In this document: positions 25,585 through 35,900 of the stretch, in pieces
Layout of the letters: the number at the start of each line of letters is the position of its first letter
Numbering within the stretch: the stretch's first letter is position 1
Assembly (NCBI RefSeq): GCF_024721175.1
Contig: NZ_CP099400.1
Coordinates: forward strand, 62,001-126,000
DNA from: Rhizobium sp. Pop5
Lineage (GTDB): Bacteria > Pseudomonadota > Alphaproteobacteria > Rhizobiales > Rhizobiaceae
Reading direction: 5' to 3'
Length of the DNA stretch: 64,000 nt
The notes under the pieces: model-generated
Told to the model about the DNA's origin: nothing
What the model saw: the letters and a program-made list of their open reading frames with translations, nothing else
Databases searched by the model: none
Program-made: the position numbers and the translations under genes

Positions 25585-27258
25585 TCAGTTCCCGAGAATG
25601 CCGGGCAGGCGCAGGCCCTTGTCCTTGGCGCAATCGATAGCGATCTCGTAGCCGGCATCGGCGTGGCGCATGACGCCCGTCGCCGGGTCGTTCCAGAGCA
25701 CGCGTTCAAGACGCTTCGCCGCATCATCCGTGCCATCCGCGCAGATGACGACGCCGGAGTGCTGGGAGAAGCCCATGCCGACGCCGCCGCCGTGATGCAG
25801 CGACACCCAGGTGGCGCCCGACGCGGTGTTGAGCAGGGCGTTCAGGAGCGGCCAGTCGGAGACGGCATCGGATCCGTCCTTCATGGCTTCGGTTTCGCGG
25901 TTCGGCGAGGCGACGGAGCCCGAGTCGAGGTGATCGCGGCCGATGACGATCGGTGCGGAAAGCTCGCCGTTCCTGACCATTTCATTGAAGGCCAGCGCCA
26001 GGCGGTGACGGTCACCGAGGCCGACCCAGCAGATGCGCGCCGGCAGGCCCTGGAAGGCGATGCGCTCCCTGGCCATATCGAGCCAGTTGTGCAGGTGGGT
26101 ATTGCCGGGGGTCAGCTCTCTCACCTTGGCATCGGTCTTGTAGATATCCGCTGGGTCGCCTGACAGGGCGGCCCAGCGGAAGGGGCCGATGCCGCGGCAG
26201 AACAGCGGTCTTATATAGGCCGGCACGAAGCCGGGGAAAGCGAAGGCGTTTTCCAAACCTTCTTCCTTGGCGACCTGGCGGATATTGTTGCCGTAGTCGA
26301 GAGTCGGGATGCCGGCGTTCCAGAAAGCGATCATCGCTTCGACATGTTCGCGCATTGAGGCGCGTGCGGCTTTTTCTACAGCCTTCGGATCGCTCTCGCG
26401 CTTCGCCTTCCACTCGGCCATCGTCCAGCCCTTCGGCAGGTAGCCGTTGATCGGGTCGTGCGCCGAGGTCTGGTCGGTGACCATATCGGGGCGGATGCCG
26501 CGGCGGACCATTTCCGGCAGGATTTCGGCGGCATTGCCGAGCAGGCCGACGGATTTGGCTTCACCAGCCTTGGTCCAGCGGTCGATCATCTCGAGCGCTT
26601 CGTCGAGCGTCTCGGCCTTGGCGTCGAGATAGCGGGTGCGCAGGCGGAAGTCGATCGAGTCGGGATTGCATTCGACGGCGAGGCAGCAGGCGCCGGCCAT
26701 GACGGCGGCGAGCGGCTGGGCGCCGCCCATGCCGCCGAGACCGCCGGTCAGGATCCATTTGCCCTTGAGGTTGCCGCCATAGTGCTGGCGGCCGGCCTCG
26801 ACGAAGGTCTCATAGGTACCCTGCACGATGCCCTGCGTGCCGATATAGATCCACGAGCCGGCCGTCATCTGGCCGTACATGGCAAGGCCCTTCTTATCCA
26901 GCTCGTTGAAGTGATCCCAAGTTGCCCAATGCGGTACGAGGTTGGAATTGGCGATCAGCACGCGCGGCGCATCCTTGTGGGTGCGGAAAACGCCGACCGG
27001 CTTGCCGGACTGTACGAGCAGCGTTTCTTCTTCCGTCAGCGTCTTCAGCGTCGCAACGATACGGTCGAAATCTTCCCAGGTGCGGGCGGCGCGGCCGATG
27101 CCGCCGTAAACGACGAGCTCGTTCGGATTTTCGGCAACATCAGGGTCGAGATTGTTCATCAGCATGCGTAGCGGCGCTTCGGTCATCCAGCTCTTGGCAT
27201 TGAGATCGTTGCCGCGGGGCGCGCGGATTTCGCGGATGTTATGGCGTGGATTGTTCAT
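25585..27258 (-). CDS. hutU: urocanate hydratase
   Basis: The 557-residue urocanase converts urocanate to 4-imidazolone-5-propionate with tightly bound NAD+. Visible hallmarks are [13 protein letters not shown] near residues 52-64, [26 protein letters not shown] near 128-153, the NAD-binding [13 protein letters not shown] and the conserved Cys region [17 protein letters not shown]. The length is standard. It lies between hutG (24-base gap) and hutD (5-base gap), and a GGGGA ribosome site precedes the ATG. Confidence 0.96.
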   Translation of the reverse strand: MNNPRHNIREIRAPRGNDLNAKSWMTEAPLRMLMNNLDPDVAENPNELVVYGGIGRAARTWEDFDRIVATLKTLTEEETLLVQSGKPVGVFRTHKDAPRVLIANSNLVPHWATWDHFNELDKKGLAMYGQMTAGSWIYIGTQGIVQGTYETFVEAGRQHYGGNLKGKWILTGGLGGMGGAQPLAAVMAGACCLAVECNPDSIDFRLRTRYLDAKAETLDEALEMIDRWTKAGEAKSVGLLGNAAEILPEMVRRGIRPDMVTDQTSAHDPINGYLPKGWTMAEWKAKRESDPKAVEKAARASMREHVEAMIAFWNAGIPTLDYGNNIRQVAKEEGLENAFAFPGFVPAYIRPLFCRGIGPFRWAALSGDPADIYKTDAKVRELTPGNTHLHNWLDMARERIAFQGLPARICWVGLGDRHRLALAFNEMVRNGELSAPIVIGRDHLDSGSVASPNRETEAMKDGSDAVSDWPLLNALLNTASGATWVSLHHGGGVGMGFSQHSGVVICADGTDDAAKRLERVLWNDPATGVMRHADAGYEIAIDCAKDKGLRLPGILGN

Positions 27259-27282
27259 GACGGTTCCCCTGTCGAGTGATCT

Positions 27283-28086
27283 TTATCGTTTCAGGCCTGG
27301 CGCGATCTGTTCGATGCGCACCAGAATGTCTTTGAGGTGGACGCGAAGCCTGTCCGCCTTGGCGGCGTCGTAGGCGAAGGGCACTGCCTCGGTCTGCAGA
27401 TGCGTGGATTGCGCAAGCTCCATCTGGATCGCATGCACACCGGTCTCGGGCCGGCCGTAGTGGCGTGTCGTCCAGCCGCCCTTGAAGCGGCCATTGAGGA
27501 CGCTGTCATACCCTTCGGCGGCCTCGACGACGCTCAGCGTCGCCTGCTCGATGGCGCTGTCGCAGGTCTTGCCCATATCGGTGCCGATATTGAAATCCGG
27601 CAGCTTGCCTTCGAAGAGGAAGGGAATGTGGGAGCGGATCGAGTGGCAATCGTAAAGGATCGCCACGCCATGGATTGCTCTGACGCGCTCGATCTCGGCG
27701 GCAAGAGCCGCGTGATAGGGCGCATGAAAATCCCGCAGCCGTGCCGCAATGTCCGCTTCATCTGGCGCCTGTCCGTCCTTCCAGATCGCCTTGCCGTCGA
27801 AATCCGTTTCGGGGACGAGGCCGGTAGTGTTCTGGCCGGGATAGAGGCTGACACCCGCCGGATCTCGGTTGGCGTCGATCACGTAGCGATGGAAGGTGGC
27901 CCGCACGGTCGTGATGTTGTCGAGCAGCCCGTCATAGAGGTGGTGGATGTGCCAGTCGGTATCGGCGAGAATCCGGCCGTTGTCGTTGAGGCGGTCGTAG
28001 ATCGCGGGCGGGACGTCCGTGCCGGTGTGAGGGAAGCCGAGGATGACGGGCGAGGTGCCTTGGCGGATTTCGTATGGTGCGATCAT
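27283..28086 (-). CDS. hutG: N-formylglutamate deformylase
   Basis: The 267-residue protein is the formylglutamate amidohydrolase type of HutG, which releases formate and glutamate in the last step of the five-step histidine pathway. Motifs: GFPHTGTDVP near residues 18-27, the metal-region RDPAGVSLYPGQNTTGLVP, and YDCHSIRSHIPFLFEG near 149-164. The ATG at 28086 is 1 base past the hutH stop. Pairing with HutF fits this enzyme class rather than the FIGLU formimidoyl hydrolase type. Confidence 0.93.
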   Translation of the reverse strand: MIAPYEIRQGTSPVILGFPHTGTDVPPAIYDRLNDNGRILADTDWHIHHLYDGLLDNITTVRATFHRYVIDANRDPAGVSLYPGQNTTGLVPETDFDGKAIWKDGQAPDEADIAARLRDFHAPYHAALAAEIERVRAIHGVAILYDCHSIRSHIPFLFEGKLPDFNIGTDMGKTCDSAIEQATLSVVEAAEGYDSVLNGRFKGGWTTRHYGRPETGVHAIQMELAQSTHLQTEAVPFAYDAAKADRLRVHLKDILVRIEQIAPGLKR

Positions 28087-28087
28087 C

Positions 28088-29623
28088 TCAACCCTCCAGA
28101 ACCGGCAATATGCCTGATGGAACCGAAGCATTCAGCGTGCCGGTCGCGACCAGCTCGGCAGCAGCGGCGAGGTCTTTCGCCATGTAGCGGTCGATATCGA
28201 GGCTCGGAACCTTGCTGCGGATCGCGGCGATCGCCTTCAGAAGTTCGGGGCTCGTCGCAAGCGGCGCGCGCAGTTCGACGCCCTGGGCCGCCGTCAGCGC
28301 CTCGATGCCGATGATGGCGAAGAGGTTCTCGGTCATGCCGAGCAGACGGCGGGCGCCGTGGCAGGCCATGGAGACATGGTCTTCCTGATTGGCCGAAGTC
28401 GGCGTCGAATCGACCGAGGCCGGGTGCGACATCTGCTTGTTCTCGGACATCAGCGCTGCCGAAGTGACCTCGGCGATCATCAGGCCGGAATTCAAGCCGG
28501 GCTTCTTGGCGAGGAAGGCCGGCAGTCCGTAGGAAAGGGCGGGATCGACCAGTAGCGCGATGCGGCGCTGCGAGATCGCGCCGATCTCGCAGACGGCGAG
28601 CGCGATCTGGTCGGCGGCGAAGGCGACGGGTTCGGCGTGGAAATTGCCGCCTGACACAACGGAATTGTCGGAGAGCACCAGCGGATTGTCGGTGACCGCA
28701 TTGGCTTCGATCTCAAGCGTACGGGCGACCGAACGCAGCAGATCGAGACAGGCGCCGTCGACCTGCGGCTGGCAGCGGATGCAATAGGGATCCTGCACGC
28801 GCTCGTCGCCTTCGATATGGCTCTGGCGGATGACCGACTGTTCGAGCAGGGCGCGAAGCGCGGCGGCGGTGTCGATCTGGCCCTTGTGGCCGCGCAGTGT
28901 GTGGATATCGGCATGGAATGGCGCCGAAGAGCCCATGGCCGCGTCGGTCGACATGGCGCCGGTGATCAGGGCGGATTGTGCGGCGCGATGGGCGCGGAAG
29001 AGGCCGGCAAGCGCCAGCGCCGTCGAGGTCTGCGTGCCGTTGATGAGTGCCAGGCCCTCCTTGGCGGCGAGCACGACCGGTTTCAGTCCGGCCCGTTCCA
29101 GGGCTTCGGCGCCGGAGAGGCGTTCGCCGGCGAAGAAGGCCTCGGCCTCGCCCATCATCACCGCCGCCATATGGGCGAGGGGCGCAAGATCGCCGGAAGC
29201 GCCGACGGAACCCTTTTCCGGGATCAGCGGGATGACTCCCTTTTCCAGCATGCCTTCGATCAGACGCACCAGCTCCAGCCGGACGCCGGAGGCGCCGCGC
29301 CCGAGCGAGACGAGCTTCAGCGCCATGATCAGGCGGACGATATTCTCCGGCAGCGGCGCGCCGACGCCGCAGCAATGCGACAGGATGAGATTGCGCTGCA
29401 GCGTGGCGACATCGGCGCTGTCGATCGTGATCGAGGCCAGTTTGCCGAAGCCGGTATTGATGCCGTAAACAGGCGCATTGCCGGCGGCAATCTCTGCAAT
29501 GCGGGCGGCGGCCTTGGCAATGCCGGTATCGAAGGAGGGATCGAGCCTAGTCGGTTCGCCCGTCCAATAGATGATTTCGAGGTCTCTGAGCGAGACGGAG
29601 CCCGGGTGGAGCGTAATGGTCAT
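28088..29623 (-). CDS. hutH: histidine ammonia-lyase
   Basis: This 511-residue cytoplasmic histidase deaminates L-histidine to urocanate. Its Ala142-Ser143-Gly144 tripeptide forms the MIO electrophile. Other active-site residues fall at the expected places: Tyr53, His83, Asn195, Tyr280, Arg283 and Glu414, in the same numbering as the Pseudomonas enzyme. It overlaps hutI by 4 bases. It is the intact counterpart of the MIO-less paralogue encoded at 37406-38899. Confidence 0.96.
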   Translation of the reverse strand: MTITLHPGSVSLRDLEIIYWTGEPTRLDPSFDTGIAKAAARIAEIAAGNAPVYGINTGFGKLASITIDSADVATLQRNLILSHCCGVGAPLPENIVRLIMALKLVSLGRGASGVRLELVRLIEGMLEKGVIPLIPEKGSVGASGDLAPLAHMAAVMMGEAEAFFAGERLSGAEALERAGLKPVVLAAKEGLALINGTQTSTALALAGLFRAHRAAQSALITGAMSTDAAMGSSAPFHADIHTLRGHKGQIDTAAALRALLEQSVIRQSHIEGDERVQDPYCIRCQPQVDGACLDLLRSVARTLEIEANAVTDNPLVLSDNSVVSGGNFHAEPVAFAADQIALAVCEIGAISQRRIALLVDPALSYGLPAFLAKKPGLNSGLMIAEVTSAALMSENKQMSHPASVDSTPTSANQEDHVSMACHGARRLLGMTENLFAIIGIEALTAAQGVELRAPLATSPELLKAIAAIRSKVPSLDIDRYMAKDLAAAAELVATGTLNASVPSGILPVLEG

Positions 29624-30882
29624 CGGCCGTTCCTTTCGCCCTTGAAGACGCGCGCGTGTAGCGGATTGAAGCCGATGCGGTAGACGAGCTCGGCAAGGTT
29701 TTCGATATTCCAGACCGCGAGATCGGCAGATTTTCCGGCTTCGAGCGTTCCGGTCTTGTCAAGCAGACCGAGCGCACGGGCGCCTTCGCGGGTGGCGCCG
29801 GCGATGCATTCCTCGACGGTAAGACCGAAGAGTGTGGCCGACATATTCATGGTGAGCAGCATGGAGGTGAGCGGCGAGGTGCCGGGATTGCAGTCGGTGG
29901 CGATCGCGATCGGTACGCCCGCCTGGCGCAGCGCCGCAACCGGCGGCTTCTGCTTCTCATGGATGGCGTAGAAGGCGCCGGGCAGGAGCACGGCGACAGT
30001 GCCGGCCGCGGCCATCGCGGCAACGCCATCCTCGTCGAGATATTCGAGGTGATCGGCCGAAAGCGCGCAGTAGGACGCGGCAAGCTTGGCCCCACCGAGA
30101 TTGGAGAGCTGTTCGGCATGCAGCTTGACCGGCAGGCCGAGTGCCTTCGCCTTGTCGAAGACGCGGGCGATTTCGGTCGTGGAAAAGGCGATGCCTTCGC
30201 AGAAGCCGTCGACGGCATCGGCAAGGCCGAGACTATGCACATCGTCCAGGCCGGGCAGAACGACATCGTCGAGATAATCGCCGTTGCGGCCCTTGTATTC
30301 GACCGGGGTGGCATGCGCGCCGAGATAGCTGGTGGCGACGCGAACCGGTCTGATATGGCCGAGCAGGCGGGCGCCCTGCAGCATCTTCATTTCGCCCATC
30401 CTGCTCAGCCCGTAGCCGGATTTGATCTCGATCGTGGTCACGCCTTCGCCAAGCAGCGTGTCGAGGCGCGGTAGAGCCTCTGCGACAAGCTCCTCGACCG
30501 ACAGCGCATTGGTCGCCTTGACCGAGGAGACGATGCCGCCACCGGCGCGGGCGATCTCTTCATAGGTCGCGCCTTCAAGGCGCATTTCGAATTCACGGGC
30601 GCGATTGCCGCCGTGAACGATATGAGTGTGGCAGTCGACGAGGCCGGGGGTCACCCAGCGGCCTTCGAGATCGACGATCTCGGACCGTTCAATGGCGGCT
30701 GCAGGCAGCTCGCTTTCTGCGCCGGCAAAAGCAATGCGGCCGTTTTCAGTGAGCAGGGCGCCCTTTTCGACGATGCCAAGTCCCGCTTTATCAGGCGCAA
30801 GCGTCGCCAGGCGCGCATTGCGCCAAAGCACCGGCCTGACATCGGCGGATGGGGTTTCCTCTGAAAAATTGTTCCCGGTCAT
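29620..30882 (-). CDS. hutI: imidazolonepropionase
   Basis: This 420-residue amidohydrolase opens the imidazolone ring to give formimino-glutamate. Metal motif is [12 protein letters not shown] near residues 86-97; further ligands lie in KLHAEQ, SADHLEY and [11 protein letters not shown]. The start at 30882 gives the normal family length, whereas the open frame continues 103 codons upstream through the hutI-hutF promoter and is rejected. It is the first gene of hutIHGUD. A TGTA-N2-TACA operator lies 30 bases upstream. Confidence 0.94.
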   Translation of the reverse strand: MTGNNFSEETPSADVRPVLWRNARLATLAPDKAGLGIVEKGALLTENGRIAFAGAESELPAAAIERSEIVDLEGRWVTPGLVDCHTHIVHGGNRAREFEMRLEGATYEEIARAGGGIVSSVKATNALSVEELVAEALPRLDTLLGEGVTTIEIKSGYGLSRMGEMKMLQGARLLGHIRPVRVATSYLGAHATPVEYKGRNGDYLDDVVLPGLDDVHSLGLADAVDGFCEGIAFSTTEIARVFDKAKALGLPVKLHAEQLSNLGGAKLAASYCALSADHLEYLDEDGVAAMAAAGTVAVLLPGAFYAIHEKQKPPVAALRQAGVPIAIATDCNPGTSPLTSMLLTMNMSATLFGLTVEECIAGATREGARALGLLDKTGTLEAGKSADLAVWNIENLAELVYRIGFNPLHARVFKGERNGR

Positions 30883-30911
30883 CAGCTTTGCGCCTTTCCT
30901 TATGCCAAAAC

Positions 30912-30923
30912 ATGTATATACAT
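30912..30923. promoter_or_regulatory. HutC-type operator in hutI-hutF divergent promoter
   Basis: The perfect 12-base palindrome ATGTATATACAT contains TGTA-N2-TACA, the pattern reported for the histidine repressor HutC in Pseudomonas. It lies 30 bases before hutI and about 80 before hutF, suited to control both divergent transcripts, with urocanate as the likely inducer. Confidence 0.7.
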
Positions 30924-31004
30924 AATCGAGAGGTGACAAGAGAAATTTTGCGCGCTCTTCCGGAAAAGAAAGGTCGGCAGCGCAACAGGAGGAAAGGAAA
31001 GGCC

Positions 31005-32351
31005 ATGACCACACTTTACGCAGAGGCGGCGCTGACGCCGCAAGGCTGGCAGAAGGACGTGCGGCTGACACTGGAAGCCGGGCGCATCGCCAGGATTGAG
31101 GCCGGCGTTTCTCCCGAAGCTGGCGATGAGCGCCACGCTCTCCTCGTTCCCGCGATGGGGAACCTGCATAGCCACGCCTTCCAGCGGGCAATGGCCGGTC
31201 TTGCCGAAGTGCGCGGCCCCGCCAATGACAGCTTCTGGAGCTGGCGCACTGTTATGTACAAGTTCGCCTTGGCGATGACGCCAGATCATGTCGAGGCGGT
31301 CGCCGCCAAGCTTTATTCGGAAATGCTGGAGGCAGGTTTTTCCCGCGTCGGTGAATTCCACTATCTCCATCATGACAGGGACGGCGCACCTTACGCCAAT
31401 ATTGCCGAGCTTGCCGAACGCATCGGCGCGGCGAGCGCCGAGACTGGCATTGGCCTGACGCTGCTGCCGGTCTTTTATGCCCATTCCGGCTTCGGCGGCG
31501 CTGCGCCGATCGATGGCCAGCGGCGCTTCATCAATTCGCTCGAAAGCTTTGAAAGACTGATGGACGGATGCCGGACGGTGACCAACCGGCTCGACGGCGC
31601 CGAGCTCGGGCTTGCGCCGCACAGTCTGCGTGCCGCCACTCCCGAGGAACTGGAAAAACTCGTGCCGATGGCGGGCGACGGCCCGATCCATATCCATGTC
31701 GCCGAGCAGGTGAAGGAAGTGGAGGATTGCGTCTCCTGGTCCGGCGCGCGGCCTGTGGAATGGCTGCTCGATCACGCCCCGGTCGATCAGCGCTGGTGCC
31801 TGATCCATGCGACCCACATGACCGAAGACGAGACGCGGCGGATGGCAAAAAGCGGCGCGATCGCCGGCCTTTGCCCGATCACCGAGGCCAATCTCGGCGA
31901 CGGCGCCTTTGCGGCGCCGCTCTTCCTGGAAGAGGGTGGGTGTTACGGCATCGGTTCGGATTCGAACGTGCTGATCTCCGTGTCCGAAGAACTGCGCCAG
32001 CTCGAATATTCGCAGCGCCTGGCGCTTCGCGCCCGCAACGTCGTTGCAACGCCCGGCGGTTCGACGGCGCTGTCGCTGTTCACGCATGCGCTTGCCGGCG
32101 GCGGTGCCGCGCTGAAGACGCCTGTGGGTCTCGCCGAAGGCGCTTATGCCGATGTCGTTTCGCTCGATGCCGCGGCCGTTCCCTATCTCACTGGCGACCA
32201 GATTCTCGATCACTGGCTGTTTGCGGGCGGGGTTTCCGTCGATTGCGCCTGGGCGCGGGGCCGCAAGCAGGTGGCAGGCGGGCGTCATATCGGGCGCGAT
32301 GCCATCGACCGGCGGTTTCTCGCGGCGATGGGGGAATTGCTCGCCGCCTGA
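31005..32351 (+). CDS. hutF: formimidoylglutamate deiminase
   Basis: The 448-residue amidohydrolase converts N-formimino-L-glutamate to N-formyl-L-glutamate and ammonia. Metal motif is [14 protein letters not shown] near residues 51-64, with further ligands in [14 protein letters not shown] and [17 protein letters not shown] (30987-30992) is 12 bases upstream of the chosen ATG, with a closer AAAGG. It is divergent from hutI across a 122-base promoter region. Together with HutG it defines the two-step ending of the pathway. Confidence 0.94.
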   Translation: MTTLYAEAALTPQGWQKDVRLTLEAGRIARIEAGVSPEAGDERHALLVPAMGNLHSHAFQRAMAGLAEVRGPANDSFWSWRTVMYKFALAMTPDHVEAVAAKLYSEMLEAGFSRVGEFHYLHHDRDGAPYANIAELAERIGAASAETGIGLTLLPVFYAHSGFGGAAPIDGQRRFINSLESFERLMDGCRTVTNRLDGAELGLAPHSLRAATPEELEKLVPMAGDGPIHIHVAEQVKEVEDCVSWSGARPVEWLLDHAPVDQRWCLIHATHMTEDETRRMAKSGAIAGLCPITEANLGDGAFAAPLFLEEGGCYGIGSDSNVLISVSEELRQLEYSQRLALRARNVVATPGGSTALSLFTHALAGGGAALKTPVGLAEGAYADVVSLDAAAVPYLTGDQILDHWLFAGGVSVDCAWARGRKQVAGGRHIGRDAIDRRFLAAMGELLAA

Positions 32352-32382
32352 AAAAGAGCTTTTCCTGTCCGGATATTCGAAC

Positions 32383-32480
32383 TAGAGCAATTTCAGCAAA
32401 AACAGGTTGCGGTCTTGCATCCGGAGTTGCGTAAAAACAAAGAGATAGGGCATTCTGCGGAGGATACGGAAATGCCCTAT
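32383..32480. repeat. rhizobial intergenic repeat with terminal 10-base hairpin
   Basis: The TAGAGCAATTTCAGCAAAA start and GTTGCGTAAAAACAAAGAGA core are typical of an abundant intergenic repeat in Rhizobium genomes. At its right end ATAGGGCATT (32445-32454) pairs perfectly with AATGCCCTAT (32471-32480). It lies between hutF and the GntR gene and ends about 20 bases before the GntR start. Confidence 0.65.
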
Positions 32481-32500
32481 AGCGGAAGGCCAGTCGGAAC

Positions 32501-33229
32501 GTGGCGATGAATCAAAGCAGGGACCTCACCTTGCATCAGCGCATCCTGGGCGAGATCGAGGGCCGTATTGTCTCGGGCGAATGGCCGCCGGGGCACCGTA
32601 TTCCCTTCGAGGTCGATCTCGCCACGCAATATGATTGCTCGCGCATGACGGTCAACAAGGTGCTAACCCAGCTCGCCAAGGCCGGTCTCATCGAGCGGCG
32701 CAAGAAATCCGGCAGCTTTGTCACCCAGCCGCAGGCGCAATCGGCCGTTCTCGAAATCCACGACATCAAGGCCGAGGTCCAGTCGCTGAACCTGCCCTAT
32801 TCCTACGCGGTTTCGAAGAAGGCGAGCCGCAAGGCCAAGGCGGAAGACAGCCGCCGGCTGGAATTGCCTGTGGCGTCCTCGGTCGTCGAGGTCGTCTGCA
32901 TTCACAATGCCGGCGCGCGGCCCTTCTGCCTGGAGGAGCGGCTGATCAGCCTTGAGACCGTGCCGGAAGCCGCCGATGCCGATTTCCTGTCGGTGGCGCC
33001 GGGGCCGTGGCTGCTCAACCAGGTGCCATGGAGTGCGGCCGAACACCGGATCCATGCCATTTCCGCGAGCGCGGAGGTGGCTGCGGCTCTCGATATAGCG
33101 CGCAACAGCGCCTGCCTTGTCGTCGAGCGCCGCACCTGGAGCGGCGCCGGCCCGGTGACGCACGTGCGCTTCACCTATCCGGGAGATCGTCACGCGCTGG
33201 TGGCGCGTTTCACGCCGGCGTCACAATAG
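32501..33229 (+). CDS. GntR/UTRA (HutC subfamily) regulator, second of two
   Basis: This 242-residue regulator has a GntR winged helix (about 10-75, with SGEWPPGHRIPFEVDLATQY and SRMTVNKVLTQLAKAGLIERR) and a C-terminal UTRA ligand domain (about 95-235, ending RRTWSGAGPVTHVRFTYPGDRH). It is a HutC-family paralogue but diverges from the canonical HutC at 33264-34019. It follows hutF on the same strand, so its ligand is probably a histidine-pathway intermediate. Start is GTG at 32501; the ATG at 32507 with GGAA upstream is equally possible. Confidence 0.85.
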   Translation: MAMNQSRDLTLHQRILGEIEGRIVSGEWPPGHRIPFEVDLATQYDCSRMTVNKVLTQLAKAGLIERRKKSGSFVTQPQAQSAVLEIHDIKAEVQSLNLPYSYAVSKKASRKAKAEDSRRLELPVASSVVEVVCIHNAGARPFCLEERLISLETVPEAADADFLSVAPGPWLLNQVPWSAAEHRIHAISASAEVAAALDIARNSACLVVERRTWSGAGPVTHVRFTYPGDRHALVARFTPASQ

Positions 33230-33263
33230 CCGCCAGGTTCCATATACAAGATGGCAGGTGTTT

Positions 33264-34019
33264 TCACTCCTCGAACATCTTGCCGCTGCGCGCCTCCAGC
33301 CGGTAACGGTAGCCGGGATAGACGAGGCGGGCGGTTGAAACGACCTGCTTCGCCGACCATGTGCGCCGGCGAATGGTCAGGCACGGTTCCGTCTTCAGGA
33401 TGGTGAGCAGCTTGCATTCCCAGGCCTGCGGCATCGCCGCCTCGACGACGTGCTCAGAGCCGCTGAGCGGGGCGGCCGCCGTCAGATAGGCGTTCGGCGT
33501 CAGCGTCGAAAAATCCTGATCGAGATATTCGGGAGCGGCCTCCGGGTGGACGAAACGGTCTTCGATCTGCACCGGAACGCCGTTTTCGCTGTGCACGATC
33601 AGCGAGTGGAACACTGCCGCGCCGATCTCCAGTTCCAGCGCATCGGCGATCTCGGGAGACGCTGTCTCCCGCGCCAGAACGATGACGGACGCCTCGTGGG
33701 CATGGCCGCGCTCGGCGATTTCCTCGGCGATGTTGCGCACCTCGAACAGCGCCGAATAACCCTTGCGTTCGGCGACGAAGGAGCCGACGCCCTGGATGCG
33801 GATGAGTTCGCCTTCGTTGGCGAGTTCGCGCAGCGCCCGGTTGGCGGTCATCTTGCTGACGCCGAGTTCGACTACTAGCTCGTTTTCCGAGGGCACGCGG
33901 TATTTCGGCGGCCACTCGCCGCTGTGAATGCGGTCGAGGATCACCTGTTTTACGCCGGCATAGAGCGGCGTGCTGTCATTTCCCGCCAGTTCGCGCTTCA
34001 TTTCGCCGGAACGCTTCAT
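33264..34019 (-). CDS. hutC: histidine utilisation repressor
   Basis: The 251-residue GntR-family repressor closely follows the known HutC pattern: TPLYAGVKQVILDRIHSGEW, YRVPSENELV, ALFEVRNIAEEIAERGH, VFHSLIVHSENGVPVQIEDRFV and RRRTWSAKQVVSTARLVYPG. HutC is released from hut operators by urocanate. It is convergent with the second GntR gene and divergent from the ABC transporter, so its own promoter faces the transporter promoter. AGGAA lies 6 bases before the ATG. Confidence 0.92.
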   Translation of the reverse strand: MKRSGEMKRELAGNDSTPLYAGVKQVILDRIHSGEWPPKYRVPSENELVVELGVSKMTANRALRELANEGELIRIQGVGSFVAERKGYSALFEVRNIAEEIAERGHAHEASVIVLARETASPEIADALELEIGAAVFHSLIVHSENGVPVQIEDRFVHPEAAPEYLDQDFSTLTPNAYLTAAAPLSGSEHVVEAAMPQAWECKLLTILKTEPCLTIRRRTWSAKQVVSTARLVYPGYRYRLEARSGKMFEE

Positions 34020-34091
34020 TGCCTATTCCTTTTGCACGAATGGAATTCGCCGTATAAATCGACTTTCCTCTTGCATATCACAAAATATCTC

Positions 34092-34105
34092 ATATGGTAC
34101 CCTAT
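34092..34105. promoter_or_regulatory. imperfect dyad between hutC and transporter genes
   Basis: ATATGGTACCCTAT, with flanking TATAC, is a 14-base dyad with one mismatched pair, located midway between hutC and the divergent transporter operon. It is a possible operator for one of the GntR regulators but does not contain TGTA-N2-TACA. Confidence 0.3.
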
Positions 34106-34214
34106 ACAACCTCCCGATCCGTCCTTGACATAAAAATAGGGCGGAAAGGGCAAGCCGGCGAAGATCGGCTCCGGTGCCGCAAGGTCAGTTTCAATCTCAG
34201 AGGAGAATTCATCT

Positions 34215-35057
34215 ATGAAATTCAGCGCTATCCTTTTTTGCGGCGTCGCCGCCCTTTCCGCCTTCGCCGCGCCCGCCTTCGCCAAGGACTGGACCAAGGC
34301 GACGATCACCCTCGAAGGCGCTTATGCGCCCTGGAACCTCACCAACGCCGACGGCACGCTCGGCGGCTTCGAACCGGAGCTTGCCAAGGTGCTCTGCGAA
34401 CGCGCCAAGATCGAGTGCACGCTGGTTGCTTCCGATTGGGACGGCATGATCCCGGCGCTCAATGCCGGCAAGTTCGACGTCATCATGGACGCGCTGTCGA
34501 TCACCGACGAGCGCAAGCAGGTCATCGGCTTCACCATTCCTTACGCTGCGACGCCTGCCGCCTTTGCGACGGCCAAGGACAGCCCGCTGGCGAAGGCCGC
34601 CGGCACCGGCGCCACGATCAAGATGACGCCCGGCCAGACCGGCGTGAAGGAGATCGAGGCGCTGAAGGCCGCCTTCAAGGGCAAGACGATCGGCATCCAG
34701 GCGGCGACCGTCTATGCCAAGTTCGTCTATGACAACTTCGGCGACATTGCCGAGATCCGCGAATACAAGACCGGCGCCGATCGCGACCTCGACCTGCAGA
34801 ACGGCCGCATCGACCTCGGCTTCGATGACGCCGTCTATTTCGCCAACGCCTTCCAGAGCGCCAATGGCGCGCTCGACTTCACCGGTCCTGAGATCGTCGG
34901 CTCGATCTGGGGCGAGGGCGAAGGTCTCGGCATCCGCAAGGCCGATACGGATCTGCGCGACAAGTTCAACGAGGCGATCAAATCAGCGCTCGCCGACGGC
35001 ACCGTCAAGAACCTTTCGATGAAGTGGTTCAAGGTCGACGTCAGCCCGCAGCAATAA
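34215..35057 (+). CDS. polar amino-acid ABC transporter substrate-binding protein
   Basis: This 280-residue family 3 periplasmic binding protein has a signal peptide of about 23 residues ending AFA. Motifs typical of the HisJ/ArgT/OccT group follow: TLEGAYAPWNLTNADGTLGGFEPELAKVLCERA near residues 34-66, DGMIPALNAGKFDVIMDALSITDERK near 77-102 and GIQAATVYAKF. Placement in the hut locus, directly before two permeases and an ATPase, makes histidine or a related cationic or aromatic amino acid the likely ligand. A tandem pair of hairpins follows the stop. Confidence 0.88.
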   Translation: MKFSAILFCGVAALSAFAAPAFAKDWTKATITLEGAYAPWNLTNADGTLGGFEPELAKVLCERAKIECTLVASDWDGMIPALNAGKFDVIMDALSITDERKQVIGFTIPYAATPAAFATAKDSPLAKAAGTGATIKMTPGQTGVKEIEALKAAFKGKTIGIQAATVYAKFVYDNFGDIAEIREYKTGADRDLDLQNGRIDLGFDDAVYFANAFQSANGALDFTGPEIVGSIWGEGEGLGIRKADTDLRDKFNEAIKSALADGTVKNLSMKWFKVDVSPQQ

Positions 35058-35111
35058 GGCGTTTCGGCCTTTGGCCGTAAACGCCGGTCTCCGGCTTCAA
35101 CGCCGGAGACC
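35057..35111 (+). promoter_or_regulatory. tandem stem-loops after the binding-protein gene
   Basis: The first hairpin (35057-35084) pairs GGCGTTTCGGCC with GGCCG-T-AAACGCC, one bulged base. The second (35084-35111) pairs CGGTCTCCGGC with GCCGGAGACCG around the loop TTCAAC. No T-run follows, so they probably shield the 3' end of the binding-protein message and lower downstream permease expression. Confidence 0.7.
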
Positions 35112-35164
35112 GCGTGTTATTCTTAAATTCACAAAAACACTGCCGCGGACGGGGAACGGACGAT

Positions 35165-35890
35165 ATGGCAAGCTTGGAACTGCTTGGCTTCGGCTCGACG
35201 GGATGGGGCGCGCTGCTCATTCTCGCCACCTTGATGACGCTCGCCGTCACTGCGACGGCGCTTGCGATTGGCGCTGTTCTCGGCGCGATCGTGGCATTCG
35301 CGAAACTCTCCGGCAATCCGCTCCTCGTCACGCTCGGCAATGTCTACACGACCGTGTTTCGCGGCGTGCCGGAACTGCTGATCATCTATCTGATCTATTT
35401 CGGTGGCTCCTCGGCCGTCACGTCGATCGGCAAGGCGATGGGTTACGAAGGCTTCCTCGGCCTGCCTTCCTTCGCCGCCGGCGCGCTTGCCGTCGGTATC
35501 ATCTCCGGCGCCTACCAGGCTGAGGTGTTCCGCGGCGCTTACCTTGCCATCTCCAAGGGTGAGCTCGAGGCGGCATCGGCAATCGGCATGCATCGCGGCC
35601 TGCGCTTTCGCCGCATCATCATGCCGCAGGTGCTGCGCTACGCCATTCCCGGCCTCGGTAATGTCTGGCAGCTCAGCCTGAAGGATTCGGCGCTGATCTC
35701 CGTTACCGGCCTTGCCGAGCTGATGCGCACCAGCCAGGTGGCGGCAGGCTCGACACGGCAATATTTCCTGTTCTTCATCGCCGGCGGCTGCCTCTATCTG
35801 ATCCTGACCAGCCTTTCGGACCGCATCTTCAACGGCGCCGAGCGGCGCGCCAACCGCAGCATGCCGGCCTCGGCCATGGGCCAGGCGTAA
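35165..35890 (+). CDS. amino-acid ABC transporter permease (HisQ-like)
   Basis: The 241-residue permease has about five membrane helices and the polar amino-acid transporter motif FRGVPELLIIYLIYFG near residues 62-77. The cytoplasmic EAA loop is around ELEAASAIGMHRGLRFRRIIMPQ near 135-157. It pairs with the next permease to form the channel of the importer. The ATG at 35165 is preferred to an upstream start because the longer form reads through the region just after the second hairpin. It is followed by the HisM-like gene after 10 bases. Confidence 0.9.
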   Translation: MASLELLGFGSTGWGALLILATLMTLAVTATALAIGAVLGAIVAFAKLSGNPLLVTLGNVYTTVFRGVPELLIIYLIYFGGSSAVTSIGKAMGYEGFLGLPSFAAGALAVGIISGAYQAEVFRGAYLAISKGELEAASAIGMHRGLRFRRIIMPQVLRYAIPGLGNVWQLSLKDSALISVTGLAELMRTSQVAAGSTRQYFLFFIAGGCLYLILTSLSDRIFNGAERRANRSMPASAMGQA

Positions 35891-35900
35891 GGAGACGACG

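Noticed and set aside
34125..34130. TTGACA before the amino-acid transporter operon
   Set aside because: No acceptable -10 element lies 16-18 bases downstream, so it was not called a promoter.
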